NCBI GenBank assembly: GCA_002393555.1
Contig: DGSP01000025.1
Coordinates: 60,663 to 124,662, forward strand
Source of the DNA: Prevotellaceae bacterium UBA4359
GTDB taxonomy: Bacteria; Bacteroidota; Bacteroidia; Bacteroidales; Bacteroidaceae
DNA length: 64,000 nucleotides
Reading direction: 5' to 3'
Positions 8,908 through 16,956 of this stretch are shown here, one piece after another (within the stretch, counting starts at the first letter, position 1; each line of letters starts with the position of its first letter). The notes beneath the pieces were generated by a model. It was not told the DNA's origin. It made no database searches and saw only the letters and a list, made by a program, of their open reading frames with translations. The translations under genes were made by a program, and so were the position numbers.

Positions 8908-9288
8908 TCAGAGGGCAAGGCGGAAGCCGATGCCTCGGGTCGAGTTCGTCGGCGTGAAGTTGCCCCGAATCGCCACGCGACAGTTCGCAGCACTTTCGTC
9001 CCAACTGCCACCACGGCTCACGCGGTAAGAGCCACTCGAAGCACCTGTCGGATTGGATTGAGCCGAAGAAGAATAACTGCCATACCAGTCCTGACACCAT
9101 TCCCACACATTTCCACTCATGTCGTCTGTCCTTGCATCTTCACTGTCCATGCCACAAAAAACAGGAAGAAACAGAACAGCACATGCAGAGATTGGTGTAA
9201 TCGTTTCTTTCTCATCGTAAAAAATGTTAGTAATTGCTTTTTTCGCCTCAAAGATACGGGTTTCCATTTTTACCCCCCCGATTAACAA
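8908..9288 (-). pseudogene. Truncated formylglycine-generating-enzyme (SUMF1/FGE-sulfatase) relic
   Basis: Only the last about 72 residues of this 126-codon frame match a family: [17 protein letters not shown] ... [12 protein letters not shown] ... [16 protein letters not shown], the C-terminal end of FGE-sulfatase-domain proteins, which are normally 250 aa or more. The preceding about 50 codons ([28 protein letters not shown]) are not part of that fold. A promoter-like TATCTTTG (minus strand, 9249-9256) lies inside the frame, suggesting that the promoter and 5' end of one gene were joined to the 3' end of another by deletion. The internal ATG at 9150 is the first after that box. A complete catalytic domain is impossible, so a decayed gene is the best reading. 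A terminator follows at 8823-8869. Confidence 0.65.
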
Positions 9289-9411
9289 TCTTTAACTTAT
9301 AAGGAGCGACAAAAGCCCTCAAATAAAAGAACTTTTACTACAAAATAGCCATCGTGTCGTGCTTTTTCGCACCTGATTGGAAACGGAAATGTAACACTCG
9401 CGGCAGCGTTA

Positions 9412-9503
9412 GTGTTACAAGTGTAACAGCGGCAGTGTTACAAATGTAACAGTGGCGGCGTTACAAGTGTAACAGTGGGGGTGTTACAAAAATATAACGG
9501 TAG
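9412..9503. repeat. 23-bp tandem array, four units
   Basis: Units start at 9412, 9435, 9458 and 9481. Each carries the palindromic core TTACAAGTGTAA or a close variant, followed by a GC-rich spacer (CAGCGGCAG, CAGTGGCGG, CAGTGGGGG). A worn copy precedes it from about 9389. The 408-base gap 9289-9696 otherwise shows only the promoter of the next gene. Related 23-bp arrays occur at 49729-49820 and 57217-57377. Confidence 0.85.
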
Positions 9504-9654
9504 ATGTGGAGAGAAGGCCGCCACGGGTGCGGAGAAAAGGGAACGGCGAAAGCGGTATGCCAGAAGCCAACGCACCACCGCCGGATTCGGCATTTATGTG
9601 AGGTTGAGAGAAAGAAAAGGGGGAAAGTCCTTTCCTCATTTCACATCTTTTTCT

Positions 9655-9662
9655 TAACTTTG
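9655..9662 (+). promoter_or_regulatory. -7 box of the antiterminator gene
   Basis: TAACTTTG matches TAnnTTTG, 34 bases before the ATG at 9697. The -33 element is only weakly suggested (TTTCC near 9631). Confidence 0.55.
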
Positions 9663-9696
9663 CCACGTTTTATGCCATAAAACTTAGAAACTTTGC

Positions 9697-10260
9697 ATGG
9701 AAAACCCTACTTATCAGCCCACATCAGCACAACTCATGGATGTGCCGCAATGGTTCGCCCTGAAGGTGAGCCGGAAGGAGACGCTGGCCCTCAACGTGAT
9801 GGAGCAGGCCGGTGTGCGCACCTATTGCCCGATGGTGGAGACCGACACGACCATCCACGGCAAGAAGACCATCGTGGAGCGTCCGCTCATCCCCAACACG
9901 GTGTTTGCATACGCGCCGTTCCGCAAGATGAACACGCTGAAAAACCTGCATCCGTTCATCACCTACTGCTACAAGAAGGTGGAGGGAAAATACAAGATTC
10001 TGCAAGTGCCCACACGGGAGATGGAACGCTTCATCGACTCTTCGACCAAGATGAAGCAAGACATCACCTATTTCCATCCCGAGGAGGTGGAACTGCAGAA
10101 GGGTGACCGAGTGCGCATCGTGGGCGGTCTGTTCGATGGCTATGAGGGCACACTGCTCAAGGCTAAAGGCCGGGCCAAGCGCATGTTTCTCGTCAATTTC
10201 GAGATGCTCGGTGCGCTGGGCACACACATCGAGCCGCAGTACATCAGGGTGATAAAATAA
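9697..10260 (+). CDS. UpxY-like transcription antiterminator (NusG paralogue)
   Basis: The 187-aa protein has an N-terminal NGN domain (about 18-120: WFALKVSRKETLALNVMEQ, then YCPMVET, ERPLIPNTVFAY). A C-terminal KOW segment follows (about 133-160: LQKGDRVRIVGGLFDGYEG). This is the architecture of the UpxY/RfaH/LoaP group of specialised NusG factors, which bind paused RNA polymerase near the start of long capsule-type operons and suppress termination. In Bacteroides, upxY genes are normally first in the capsule operon. Here the gene stands alone, on the opposite strand, at the far end of the locus and about 39 kb from the predicted operon start. A strong terminator follows directly. The paralogue call is secure; the target operon is inferred. 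Confidence 0.9.
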   Translation: MENPTYQPTSAQLMDVPQWFALKVSRKETLALNVMEQAGVRTYCPMVETDTTIHGKKTIVERPLIPNTVFAYAPFRKMNTLKNLHPFITYCYKKVEGKYKILQVPTREMERFIDSSTKMKQDITYFHPEEVELQKGDRVRIVGGLFDGYEGTLLKAKGRAKRMFLVNFEMLGALGTHIEPQYIRVIK

Positions 10261-10261
10261 A

Positions 10262-10306
10262 AAAAGGGAGGGCGACCAACAATTGCTGTTGGTCGCCCTC
10301 CCTTTT
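10262..10306. terminator. Bidirectional intrinsic terminator, 20-bp stem
   Basis: A perfect 20-bp stem (10262-10281 with 10287-10306) with a 5-base loop has A-rich and T-rich ends, so it can act on both strands. It begins one base after the antiterminator stop codon. Confidence 0.9.
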
Positions 10307-10308
10307 AA

Positions 10309-10403
10309 GTGAAAAATGAAGAGTGAAAAATCTAAGTTACCTGCCATTCGGGTTGTTCCTCAATGACGAAAGTAACTTAGATTTTTCACTCTTCACTTTT
10401 CAC
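10309..10403. repeat. 32-bp inverted repeat
   Basis: 10309-10340 and 10372-10403 are reverse complements with one mismatch, around a 31-base loop. The arms are built from GTGAAAAAT-type blocks; a similar short hairpin (AAAGTGAAAAA with TTTTTCACTTT) lies at 8667-8692. It sits between the antiterminator terminator and the 3' end of the BspA-like gene. Confidence 0.85.
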
Positions 10404-10419
10404 TCAAAACTCTTAACTC

Positions 10420-11190
10420 CTATGGCAGTTTTACGGTCCAATAACTGTGGGTGGGGGTGATGCGCCCGAACTTGCCCCACTTGGGATGTTTCTTGAAGTT
10501 CTGAAGACCTGCAGTTGGCACGTTGAGACGGGTGACATGAATCTCGCTGAAGACATTTTCGCCCAACTCGAAGGGCGTTGTCACTCGCAGGTTCACCTCG
10601 ACGAGGCTGGTGTTGACAAAGGCTTCATCGTCAATAAACTCCATCGTGGTGGGCATGTTCATCTTCTGCACGATGGTGCCATCGAAGGCATGCTTGCCGA
10701 TGCGCTTCAGACCCTGCGGAAGATTGACCTTTTCCAGTCCCCAGCAGCCCATGAAGGCACCGTCGGGTATCTCGGTGATGCCATTGGGCAGGACGATGGA
10801 GGTGAGTTTCTTGCAGGTGCGGAAGGCGTAGGGAGCAATGGTCGTGACATGTGCTGGCACGGTGAACTCGCCCGTCTTGCCCGGAGGGCAGAGAATCAGC
10901 GTCTTACCATCCTTTGAATAGACCACCCCACCTTCTGACTTGAAACGGGGGTTCTCTGCATCGACCGTAATATAGACCAACTTGAAGCAATGGTCAACCA
11001 CGTTTTGACCAATCGTATCGACTGATGCAGGAATTGCGAGGGAGGTCATCTCCATGTGCTTATAGTAGGCCGAATCGGGGATGGCGGTCTGTCCGGCTGG
11101 AATGACGACATCGCCCTCGTTTTGGGCCTGCAGGCTTATAGCCATCATGCAGGCCAATGCTAATAGAACTATTTTCATACGTTTATTCAT
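10420..11190 (-). CDS. BspA-like leucine-rich-repeat surface protein
   Basis: The protein is 256 aa from the ATG at 11190. This start overlaps the end of the OmpA-like gene (ATGAATAA, stop at 11183), suggesting translational coupling; another ATG lies at 11178. The signal peptide is KIVLLALACMMAISLQAQ. From about residue 50 there are LRR_5 (Treponema/BspA-type) repeats: LTSIVLPNGITEIPDGAF, LEKVNLPQGLKRIGKHAF, VQKMNMPTTMEFIDDEAF. Such proteins are exported and often take part in adhesion or protein-protein contact. It is short for the family and has no visible C-terminal sorting signal, so it may be periplasmic or surface-attached. Its job is unknown. Confidence 0.85.
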   Translation of the reverse strand: MNKRMKIVLLALACMMAISLQAQNEGDVVIPAGQTAIPDSAYYKHMEMTSLAIPASVDTIGQNVVDHCFKLVYITVDAENPRFKSEGGVVYSKDGKTLILCPPGKTGEFTVPAHVTTIAPYAFRTCKKLTSIVLPNGITEIPDGAFMGCWGLEKVNLPQGLKRIGKHAFDGTIVQKMNMPTTMEFIDDEAFVNTSLVEVNLRVTTPFELGENVFSEIHVTRLNVPTAGLQNFKKHPKWGKFGRITPTHSYWTVKLP

Positions 11191-12517
11191 TAGGGGTTTC
11201 TGACTCAAGAATCTGGCTCTTGCCTTCGCCTCGGTCGAGGAAGAAGATGACGGCACGGTTCCACTCGTTCACAGAAGTGTAAGGCTGCACGGTGTCGCCC
11301 TTGTAGTCGATACGGAGGCGGTTGGTGGGTACGTGGAACTCGTTGACGAGCATGTCATAGACAGCCTGTGCGCGCTTTTGGGAGAGACGGAGGTTGTAGG
11401 CCGGATAGGCTGTCTCGATGTCGGCATAGCCAGTCACGATGAGGTTGATGTCGGGGTGGGTGGAGAGGAAGGTGGCCACACTCTTCACGTTCTTCTTCTG
11501 TGCCTCGGTGATGTAGAAACGATCGACATAGAAGGAGACCGTGGTCTGGAGAGCCTCATTGAACTTGAGTTTCTCAAAGATTTCAGGCACAGCCATATTC
11601 GCTTCGGCGAGTCGTTCGTTTTCATCGCTCCTCATACGCTCCAGACGCTCGATGACTGCAGCATTGAGGTTTTTCACATAGTGGAAACGACGGCGACCGT
11701 GACAGTCCTTGAAGTGGAACTGCGCACCAAGCAACACGTCGAAGTAGGTGTCATAGACACGGTCGTAGGTGTGGCCGTTGTACTTATCGTCGGTTCCGTT
11801 GAAAGTGACTTCGCCGATAATATCCCATGCCGGACTCACCTTCCAACGGCCTTGCAAACCCACATGAGCGGCAAAGTAGTTGCCGGGGTTGGTGTTGACC
11901 TCGTATCGGATGTTGCCGGGATTTTCGTCTGTGCCAGGCACAACCTTTCCGCCCTCGATGGAGATGCCTCGGCGCATGACGGCACACTTGTTCTTGTCGA
12001 AACCAAAGGTGTGGTTATAGCCCAAACCGATGATACCGATAAGGTTGAACACACGGTCTTCCTTATACTTGAGTATGATATTGGTGAGATTGACAAGTCC
12101 ATCGACATAGCCCGAGAACATGTTGTAGTGGTAATTGCCAAAATATTCGGGATAGGCATTGCTGATTTCCCATTCAGCACGTCCGACCTGCGGATGCAAG
12201 CCACCCGTGACACGGAGACCGAAAGAGGGATAGAACCATTTGCCGACACCAATGTTGAAACTCAAGCGCTCATTGCCGAAGAAATTACCAAAACGCGTAT
12301 TTTCCGACATGGAGTGGCTGAGACCCACCTGGGCCACCACGAAGATATTGTCCCAGAAGTGGTAGTCGTCAAGATAAGCCATCTCATCGTAGTAGAGGCT
12401 GTCTTGGTCGAGTTTCATACGACTGGATGTGGAGTCTGTCACAAGGCTTTGCTGCCCCCAAACCCACAGGTTCAAAAGCAGCGCGCACATCAATGTATAG
12501 GTTCTTTTCTGTATCAT
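11183..12517 (-). CDS. OmpA-family outer-membrane protein (444 aa)
   Basis: After a signal peptide (TLMCALLLNLWVWGQ) residues about 50-290 form a beta-barrel-like region with alternating hydrophobic strands (FNIGVGKWFYPSFGLRVTGG, FNLIGIIGLGYNHTFG). Residues about 325-430 are an OmpA_C peptidoglycan-binding-type domain: FYVDRFYITEAQKKNVKSV, INLIVTGYADIETAYPAYN, LRLSQKRAQAVYDMLV. Both the GYAD aspartate and the KRA arginine expected for diaminopimelate contact are present. It should tie the outer membrane to the cell wall. It is one of three related proteins in this window and ends overlapping the BspA-like gene. Confidence 0.85.
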   Translation of the reverse strand: MIQKRTYTLMCALLLNLWVWGQQSLVTDSTSSRMKLDQDSLYYDEMAYLDDYHFWDNIFVVAQVGLSHSMSENTRFGNFFGNERLSFNIGVGKWFYPSFGLRVTGGLHPQVGRAEWEISNAYPEYFGNYHYNMFSGYVDGLVNLTNIILKYKEDRVFNLIGIIGLGYNHTFGFDKNKCAVMRRGISIEGGKVVPGTDENPGNIRYEVNTNPGNYFAAHVGLQGRWKVSPAWDIIGEVTFNGTDDKYNGHTYDRVYDTYFDVLLGAQFHFKDCHGRRRFHYVKNLNAAVIERLERMRSDENERLAEANMAVPEIFEKLKFNEALQTTVSFYVDRFYITEAQKKNVKSVATFLSTHPDINLIVTGYADIETAYPAYNLRLSQKRAQAVYDMLVNEFHVPTNRLRIDYKGDTVQPYTSVNEWNRAVIFFLDRGEGKSQILESETPNE

Positions 12518-12568
12518 ATCCTATTATTCAATCTTATTACTTCGAAAAAGTATGGTTCGGGAAAAACA

Positions 12569-13834
12569 TTAATCATTCACAATCAATTCGATATAATCGC
12601 CTATCGGCTTTATGTCCTTTTCACTGGCCACAATCCATATCTTTGCGGCAGGAATCTCATAGCGTTCCAGCAGGATGTCGCGAATGGCTTCGGCGCGCTT
12701 GCGGAAGAGTTTGTCATCCACCGCCGTGCTGTTGGTGATGTAGATGATGCAGCGAGGATTGCGCGCCCAAGCATAAGCAGTGGTGTAGATGTTGGTCTGC
12801 TGCAAACGGTCAATGGCCGTATCGTTCTCGTCAAAAGCAATCAGGGTGTACATCACCTGAGCATCCACGTCAATCGTATCGGTCATCTGAGCCAGTTCAT
12901 CCTGACGCCTCCGCGTCTGTTCGCGGATGTTCTCGATAGAAGCCATGCGCTTGCGGTATTCGGTCATATCATGACGAGGATAGTAGAAACCTGGTGCCTG
13001 CCCACCTTTGTTGTTGAAACGGTAACTGACACCAATCAAATAATCGACGTGACCATCCCAAGTGTTGCCAGTTGTCGGGTTACTGTCATAGGAGTTATCC
13101 AGAATGTTACCAATAACCTCCATGTGGATGTTCCAATTGCGGGCAACCATGAACGTTCCTGCCACACCGGCACGAAGGCAGATGAGAGAGTGCTGGCGAT
13201 TATCGTACTTGTCTTTATTATGCAACTGGTTGTTATGGCTGTTATAGTCATCATCACCTGTTATCTCCTTGATGGCATTGACGAATTTTCCCGTTGTATA
13301 GTTACGCGACACCGAACCTCCGATGCCGACAATTCCCTGCAGATGGAACTTCCGATTCTCGCGGAAGCCACAAATCAAGTTGGTGAAATTCAGCAGGTAA
13401 TCGATGCTCAATCCATAAGAGTTCCACTTGAAACGGTTATGTTCCAAATCGCCAAACCCTGTATCAATCAAGTCTCCCACTTCGTCAACAACAGTGCCGA
13501 ACTGGTTGTCCGTCACACCCGTGTTACGGTTATAGTTAATCTGGAAACGTACACCACTGATGGGGGTGATTTCCTTACCAACTGCCAGCATGGCAGCAGG
13601 CCCCATCAGACGGAAGAACCCCGAGTGGGAACAGTCGCTACCAAAGTTGGAAGTAACACCTCCATACAAAGAAAGGTACCAGTTGTCCTGAAAGTTCGTG
13701 TTGGCCACATATTTCTTTTCCACCAATGGCACACTTAAGTCATCAAACAGCGTGACTGTAGAATCCGCACGATTCTGAGCGAATGACGACAGACATACAA
13801 GTGCCGAAACCAATGTTAATGCAATTCTTTTCAT
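12569..13834 (-). CDS. OmpA-like outer-membrane protein (421 aa)
   Basis: The signal peptide is MKRIALTLVSALVCLSSFAQ. The barrel-like part (about 45-285) includes WYLSLYGGVTSNFGS and VGIGGSVSRNYTTGKF. A charged helix about 290-325 (YRKRMASIENIREQTRRR) leads to a weak OmpA_C-like domain ending LFRKRAEAIRDILLERYEIP. The GxxD loop that holds the peptidoglycan-binding aspartate is not recognisable (IYITNSTAVDDKL), so wall binding is doubtful. It lies 51 bases upstream of the 11183-12517 gene and is likely in the same transcript. No clear -7 box was found upstream. Confidence 0.75.
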   Translation of the reverse strand: MKRIALTLVSALVCLSSFAQNRADSTVTLFDDLSVPLVEKKYVANTNFQDNWYLSLYGGVTSNFGSDCSHSGFFRLMGPAAMLAVGKEITPISGVRFQINYNRNTGVTDNQFGTVVDEVGDLIDTGFGDLEHNRFKWNSYGLSIDYLLNFTNLICGFRENRKFHLQGIVGIGGSVSRNYTTGKFVNAIKEITGDDDYNSHNNQLHNKDKYDNRQHSLICLRAGVAGTFMVARNWNIHMEVIGNILDNSYDSNPTTGNTWDGHVDYLIGVSYRFNNKGGQAPGFYYPRHDMTEYRKRMASIENIREQTRRRQDELAQMTDTIDVDAQVMYTLIAFDENDTAIDRLQQTNIYTTAYAWARNPRCIIYITNSTAVDDKLFRKRAEAIRDILLERYEIPAAKIWIVASEKDIKPIGDYIELIVND

Positions 13835-13900
13835 TCTATCCTCTTATTCTTTATTCTATAATTAGTATGGGAGATGTTACACTTTCATGAATACATGTTC

Positions 13901-13938
13901 GTTTGCAAGATGCCACTTAGTTTGCGAGATACCATTCT
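13901..13938. repeat. Two 19-bp tandem units
   Basis: GTTTGCAAGATGCCACTTA is followed at once by GTTTGCGAGATACCATTCT. The units lie in the 125-base gap between the dehydratase and OmpA-like genes. Confidence 0.6.
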
Positions 13939-13959
13939 TCCGTGTTTTGCCCCACTTTG

Positions 13960-15555
13960 TCAGCGCCCCTGTTCCAGTTCCCGGTCAATCGCTTCATAGA
14001 CAGAGTTGTTACTCTTGAACTCTGGAACAATCAACTTCATCTTCCGCACTATCTGCATGTCATCAGCGGTTTTTGCCAGACACTCCAACTCATCAAACAA
14101 CTTGCAGACATCCTCATATTCATACTGCTTCACTTTGGCCACATGAATCTTCGGGTGGACAGTCGGGAGTTCCTCTTCGTCCTTAAAGAGAACCTCTTCG
14201 TACAATTTCTCCCCCTCACGCAAACCCGTATATTGGATTTTCACGTCCCGTCGTCCGCTATTCTGTATCATCTTCTTGGCCAAATCGGCTATCTTCACGG
14301 GATGCCCCATGTCAAACACGAAGATTTCACCGCCATGCCCCATTGTTCCAGCCTCCAGCACTAATGCACAGGCTTCTGGTATCAGCATGAAGAAGCGTAT
14401 GATGTCTGGATGCGTCACCGTTACGGGGCCGCCTGCATCGATTTGCTTCTTAAACAGCGGAATGACCGAGCCATTGGAACCCAACACGTTGCCGAAACGG
14501 GTGGTCACAAACTGCGTCTTGGTCATCGTCTCATCAGCCGACTGCTGCACATGGGCATTCAAACTCTGCACATAGATTTCACAAAGACGCTTCGAACATC
14601 CCATCACATTGGTCGGATTGACAGCCTTGTCGGTCGAAATCATCACAAACTTCTTCACGCCATATTTCACAGACAGGTCGGCCAGGATGCGTGTGCCTAC
14701 CACATTGTTCTGAATGCTCACACCAGGGTTCTCCTCCATCATCGGCACGTGTTTGTAGGCTGCTGCATGAAACACGAAATCGGGTCTGTTCTGCTCAAAC
14801 ACCCTCTCCATCCGTTCGCGGTTCGTCACCGTGCAAACCAACAACAGGCTATTGATTTGCGGCCATTTCTCCTGCATGTCCAGCATGAGGTCGTGCATCG
14901 GTGTCTCGGCCTGATCTATCATGATGAGTTTAGCCGGAGCATAACCTGCTATCTGACGCACCATTTCACGGCCAATGCTTCCAGCCGCTCCTGTCACCAG
15001 CACCCTTTTCCCTCTCAGGAGTTCTCCTATCTTATCCATGTTCACCTCAATCTCCTGACGAGGCAGCAACTCCACTTCTTCACGCACATTTTCGCGCACA
15101 AGGTCTGCCAAGTTCTTCGCCACAATGCGCCAAAGCCACAAAGCCGCCGTTGCCCCGAAGAAAGTCAGCACAAACACGCGGTACGGGATTTGACTCGTGA
15201 AGGGCAATACATCTATAGCCCAGCGCAGCGACATGCACAACACGGTTCCGACCAGCATGGCAAAAGCCGTGCGCGACAAGTCTTTAAAAGCCAGAATTTT
15301 TGAAACATCCGTATAAGTATGGAAAATTCGCATGCCTATCCCATAGAAGACCAAGTCAATCAACAAGGTATAGAGTACGAAAGAACCATTCCCCACCAAG
15401 CGAGCAGGGCCATATACAAGAGAGTACATGAACAGCATGGCCATGAAAATTAGTGTTATATCCAAAACACTAATGGCCCAAAATGGTAATGCTTCCCTTG
15501 AAAAATACCAACTTACGAATCTTTTAACTATACCTGCCCTCTGTGGTTTCATCAT
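13960..15555 (-). CDS. Membrane nucleotide-sugar 4,6-dehydratase (CapD/PglF/WbpM-like)
   Basis: The protein is 531 aa from the first of two adjacent ATGs (15555, 15552). Four N-terminal membrane helices (FWAISVLDITLIFMAMLFMY, FVLYTLLIDLVFYGIGM, AFAMLVGTVLCMSL, RVFVLTFFGATAALWLW) precede a Polysacc_synt_2 domain. That domain has the NAD(P)-binding VLVTGAAGSIGRE, FHAAAYKHVPMME and STDKAVNPTNVMGCSKR, where the family's Met/Lys catalytic residues sit. It would convert a UDP-HexNAc to its 4-keto-6-deoxy form. The family is usually about 620-660 aa with a CoA-binding-like domain between membrane and catalytic parts; here only about 25 residues link them. It is probably the first step of the amino-sugar route shared with the aminotransferase at 16957-18114. 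Confidence 0.9.
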   Translation of the reverse strand: MMKPQRAGIVKRFVSWYFSREALPFWAISVLDITLIFMAMLFMYSLVYGPARLVGNGSFVLYTLLIDLVFYGIGMRIFHTYTDVSKILAFKDLSRTAFAMLVGTVLCMSLRWAIDVLPFTSQIPYRVFVLTFFGATAALWLWRIVAKNLADLVRENVREEVELLPRQEIEVNMDKIGELLRGKRVLVTGAAGSIGREMVRQIAGYAPAKLIMIDQAETPMHDLMLDMQEKWPQINSLLLVCTVTNRERMERVFEQNRPDFVFHAAAYKHVPMMEENPGVSIQNNVVGTRILADLSVKYGVKKFVMISTDKAVNPTNVMGCSKRLCEIYVQSLNAHVQQSADETMTKTQFVTTRFGNVLGSNGSVIPLFKKQIDAGGPVTVTHPDIIRFFMLIPEACALVLEAGTMGHGGEIFVFDMGHPVKIADLAKKMIQNSGRRDVKIQYTGLREGEKLYEEVLFKDEEELPTVHPKIHVAKVKQYEYEDVCKLFDELECLAKTADDMQIVRKMKLIVPEFKSNNSVYEAIDRELEQGR

Positions 15556-15573
15556 TCCTTTGTAAAAACGATG

Positions 15574-15581
15574 CAAAGTTA
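15574..15581 (-). promoter_or_regulatory. -7 box of the dehydratase gene
   Basis: TAACTTTG on the minus strand, 19 bases before the ATG at 15555, so the leader would be very short. No convincing -33 element was seen. Confidence 0.5.
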
Positions 15582-15692
15582 CGAAAAAAAACATTTACCA
15601 TCAGTCTAAAAAGATACATTTCTCTTCATTTTTGTTTCATTCCGCCACTTTATTGAATAAAAACGCACCAAAATGTTTCGTTCGGAGTCAAT

Positions 15693-16937
15693 TTATTGCT
15701 CTACCATCTGAAAAACAACACCATCGATCCACTCTCCCTCCATCGGGAAAGGAGCCACTGCATCTTCATCAAACCAGAGTTCGAAGCGCGAGGAATCCAC
15801 ATCAAAATATCGGGTCAGTGCCCTACCTACCGACCTTGCACGTTTTTCTGCCAAGTGCATATCAGGGGACTCACTCTTTGTCGAGGCACCACAATACCCC
15901 TTCACAATCAGGTTCACTTGTGGGTTCCTCTTCAGAAAGTCGGCCACGATACGTAGGTTTTCCATCTGATAATCATTCACAAACGTGCGATCGACATAGA
16001 AGGAAATGTGGGTCTTCATCAGTTGGCCAAAAGCAACAGCCTCGCGACTCTCACGCATTCTGTACTCTGCCGCCTTTTCCTCCTCCAGCAAAGTGGCCAC
16101 CTTTGACTCCGAAGCCCTGAGCGAAGAGGCTTCCCACCGACGCACCTTATAGTATCGGCTGTCGCCGTAATGGTCGGCCAGATGAACCCGAACACCCAAA
16201 GTCACATCCACATAAGAATCGAAGGAAAACTTATCCTTGTGTTTCACACCATTGTAATTGTCGTTCAGCATGTTGAAGGTTCCCTGCAATGTCAGGTCAG
16301 CCGTATTGCTCACCTTATAGAGGCATTGCAAACCACCTCGGAAGGCAAAGTTCACAAAGTCCTTTCCATCAACAGGATAGCCGTATCGCTCCCAGCGGTC
16401 AACCTTGTCGTCGAAACCAAAAGAGTAATTCAGTCCCACACCAGCAAACAACTGCAAGTCAAGTGCCCGCTGCTCATTGTAGGGGAGCAGCAGACGAGTC
16501 AGGCTCAGCATCTCATCCACATAGAACGAAACGATTCGGTATGAATAATCTCCATCGCCCAACAAGGTGCTGGCAGCCAAAGCCTCCTTACTGGCCCAGC
16601 CTTTCTGTTGCTTATACCCCAGCGAGAGCCGTGTACTCCACGAGTTGGAGAACTGTTTTCCCACGCCCAATTCCCCCATCGGCCCGCAGATTTTGCCCAA
16701 TCCATGCCCACTCATGTTCTCGGCCATCGAGAGGGTCACACCTCCCTGAAAATCGAAGAACAAGTTGTCAGAGAAAATGTAGGGTCTCCACACATCTATG
16801 TACTCCACCGACTTAGGCTTCGGAGCCTCCCACTTCGGGCGTTTGGGACGCTTGGGCGCCTTCCACTTCTTCTGCTGCTGGGCAAGAGCCGGGAAAGCAA
16901 CGAGAAGGGAGAACAGTATCAAACAGAATTTTCTCAT
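15693..16937 (-). CDS. OmpA-family outer-membrane protein (414 aa)
   Basis: The start at 16937 gives a clean signal peptide (MRKFCLILFSLLVAFPALAQ). A short Lys/Pro/Trp-rich stretch follows (KKWKAPKRPKRPKWEAPKPK), unusual for the family and perhaps contacting anionic polymer. A barrel-like region spans about 45-285. The OmpA_C-like domain at about 310-410 has FYVDRTFVNDYQMENLRIV and LAEKRARSVGRALTRYF, but GYxD is replaced by GYCGASTK, so the usual aspartate is missing. The gene starts 19 bases after the aminotransferase stop and probably shares its transcript, linking this protein with envelope polysaccharide. Confidence 0.8.
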   Translation of the reverse strand: MRKFCLILFSLLVAFPALAQQQKKWKAPKRPKRPKWEAPKPKSVEYIDVWRPYIFSDNLFFDFQGGVTLSMAENMSGHGLGKICGPMGELGVGKQFSNSWSTRLSLGYKQQKGWASKEALAASTLLGDGDYSYRIVSFYVDEMLSLTRLLLPYNEQRALDLQLFAGVGLNYSFGFDDKVDRWERYGYPVDGKDFVNFAFRGGLQCLYKVSNTADLTLQGTFNMLNDNYNGVKHKDKFSFDSYVDVTLGVRVHLADHYGDSRYYKVRRWEASSLRASESKVATLLEEEKAAEYRMRESREAVAFGQLMKTHISFYVDRTFVNDYQMENLRIVADFLKRNPQVNLIVKGYCGASTKSESPDMHLAEKRARSVGRALTRYFDVDSSRFELWFDEDAVAPFPMEGEWIDGVVFQMVEQ

Positions 16938-16956
16938 AAATTCCAATTGTTTTTCC

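Noticed and set aside
9389..9503. Possible CRISPR array
   Set aside because: The 23-bp units abut each other without unique spacers, and no cas genes are near. The same applies to the other 23-bp arrays.
11333..13738. Plus-strand open frame of about 800 codons
   Set aside because: It crosses two OmpA-type genes and their gap on the opposite strand; composition is His/Val-rich as expected for an antisense frame.
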